DNA from: an uncultured Pedobacter sp.
Lineage (GTDB): Bacteria > Bacteroidota > Bacteroidia > Sphingobacteriales > Sphingobacteriaceae
DNA: 6,891 nt
Reading direction: 5' to 3'
Assembly: GCA_938008555.1 (NCBI GenBank)
Contig: CALLKE010000176.1
Span: 1-6,891, forward strand
How positions within the stretch are numbered: the stretch's first letter is position 1; every line of letters starts with the position of its first letter. Shown piece by piece: positions 6,447-6,891 of this stretch. A program made the position numbers and the translations under genes. Under the pieces are notes generated by a model. The model did no database searches. It saw only the letters and a list, made by a program, of their open reading frames with translations, and was not told where the DNA came from.

Positions 6447-6454
6447 GAGTAATG

Positions 6455-6670
6455 ATGGCCTACAAAGTCGCAGCTACTATTAAGCACGGTACGAAGGATG
6501 GTAATGTTTTCTTCGATCCAGGTGAAACTATTACGGCTAAAGATGTTGGTGGCAAGGATGCTCTTGAAGCCTTAATTAATGCGGGCTCTGTTGTTGACTC
6601 AGCTCAAAATGCTTTTAGACAATCGATCGCAGTTGCTGAACCTGAACCAGAAAATACCGATTCAAAATAA
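6455..6670 (+). CDS. Small protein of unknown function after the capsid gene
   Basis: A 71-residue product, MAYKVAATIKHGTKDGNVFFDPGETITAKDVGGKDALEALINAGSVVDS followed by an acidic, proline-containing tail (AEPEPENTDSK). The core pattern (a beta strand, then G-x-V-F-x-PGE, then a short helix and xxLINAGSVV) resembles the short proteins often found between capsid and head-tail connector genes, sometimes grouped as DUF7210-like; I cannot confirm a family. The ATG at 6452 is 2 nt from TAGGAG (6444-6449), while the ATG at 6455 is 5 nt away, so 6455 is preferred. The gene follows the capsid stop by 8 nt. It may be a minor head, chaperone-like or neck-related protein; nothing in the sequence decides. 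Confidence 0.7.
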   Translation: MAYKVAATIKHGTKDGNVFFDPGETITAKDVGGKDALEALINAGSVVDSAQNAFRQSIAVAEPEPENTDSK

Positions 6671-6690
6671 TTACCTGGGATGGTAAATTA
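6668..6690. repeat. Small imperfect hairpin after the small gene
   Basis: TAATTACC (6668-6675), loop TGGGAT, then GGTAA-A-TTA (6682-6690), with one bulged base. It is AT-rich, lacks a following T run and so is not a convincing terminator. Its right arm overlaps the left arm of the larger 6681-6779 inverted repeat, so the two folds would be mutually exclusive in RNA. Confidence 0.45.
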
Positions 6691-6779
6691 AAGTCAGTCT
6701 AGAAGGGAGAAACGATGTTAATTCTACACACAGACATTAATGCATGGTTTCAAGCTTCTAGACTGTCTTTAGTTTCCCA
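6681..6779. repeat. 25-bp imperfect inverted repeat bracketing the start of the last gene
   Basis: Left arm 6681-6705 and right arm 6755-6779 match as reverse complements at 22 of 25 positions, and one of the three mismatches is a G-U pair in RNA. The inner 11 pairs (CAGTCTAGAAG, 6695-6705, with CTTCTAGACTG, 6755-6765) are perfect. The 49-nt interval holds most of the ribosome site and the ATG at 6715. The last three bases of the left arm are the first three of AAGGGAG, so a folded RNA would partly hide the ribosome site. The right arm lies within the coding region (QASRLSLVSQ). The pairing is seen directly; function is unknown. Confidence 0.8.
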
Positions 6780-6891
6780 AGCAGAAATTGATGTCAGTTT
6801 ATATGCTCAAATTGAGTCTGGTGTCTTAGCACGTCTCGCAACAGTATTTGATATTACTGGGTGGGTTGATGAAGATCATACGCCAGAATTA
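6715..6891 (+). CDS. Probable head-tail connector (neck) protein, N-terminal part (3' end outside the window)
   Basis: The frame is open from ATG 6715 to the right edge, 59 codons: MLILHTDINAWFQASRLSLVSQAEIDVSLYAQIESGVLARLATVFDITGWVDEDHTPEL. AAGGGAG at 6703-6709 lies 5 nt before the ATG. The helical stretch AEIDVSLYAQIESGVLARLATVF followed by GW-D---TPEL resembles the start of small (about 120-150 residue) head-tail adaptor proteins, in which a helix with spaced hydrophobics is followed by a W and a TPxL/I element. Those genes usually follow the major capsid gene, as here. No catalytic motif is visible. The start lies inside a 25-bp inverted repeat, so its translation may be controlled by RNA folding. 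With only 59 residues visible the role is tentative, but the gene itself is well supported. Confidence 0.6.
   Translation, partial: MLILHTDINAWFQASRLSLVSQAEIDVSLYAQIESGVLARLATVFDITGWVDEDHTPEL

Noticed and set aside
6671..6714. Terminator between the small gene and the connector-like gene
   Set aside because: The local hairpin is AT-rich with a bulge and no U tract, and the next gene has its own ribosome site directly downstream.

Overview
The window is a piece of the head (virion morphogenesis) module of a tailed double-stranded DNA bacteriophage (Caudoviricetes), either a free phage or a prophage. All supported genes lie on the + strand, packed end to end with one strong Shine-Dalgarno site per gene (AAGGAG or AGGAGG) and frequent start/stop overlaps. 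This is typical of a late structural operon. The sequence is moderately AT-rich by eye and rich in TTA, GTT and ATT codons. No integrase, repressor or bacterial gene is present, so the host cannot be named. The cell-wall peptidase and the glycerophosphodiesterase-like protein fit a Gram-positive host, but that is inference.

Layout: (1) 2-1090, the C-terminal part of the large terminase subunit, cut by the left edge. (2) 1090-2670, a portal protein resembling the Mu gp29 (DUF935) type. (3) 2670-3197, an M15/VanY-like zinc peptidase. (4) 3194-3838, a glycerophosphodiester phosphodiesterase (GDPD)-like enzyme. (5) A 70-nt gap. (6) 3909-5033, a Mu I-like prohead protease whose 3' part contains a good in-frame internal start at 4416, predicted to make a separate scaffold protein of the Mu I/Z kind. 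(7) 5045-5440, a small Ala/Gly/Val-rich protein, probably a capsid decoration protein. (8) 5454-6446, the major capsid protein, starting at GTG. (9) 6455-6670, a small acidic-tailed protein of unknown role. (10) A 44-nt gap. (11) 6715-6891, the start of a probable head-tail connector gene, cut by the right edge.

Working together: the portal and the scaffold/protease products would nucleate the prohead and the capsid protein would assemble around it. The protease would then remove the scaffold, the terminase would pump DNA through the portal, the decoration protein would bind the expanded shell, and the connector would close the neck. The two enzymes between portal and protease are the accessory part. 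They are translationally coupled to the structural genes and could attack peptidoglycan and glycerophosphate polymers.

The least expected sequence structures are two inverted repeats at the starts of the only two genes preceded by a real gap. One is a perfect 11-bp hairpin just inside the protease gene (3959-3983). The other is an imperfect 25-bp inverted repeat (6681-6705 / 6755-6779) that brackets the start codon and reaches into the ribosome binding site of the last gene. I found no RNA genes, CRISPR arrays, insertion sequences or convincing rho-independent terminators, and no supported gene on the minus strand.
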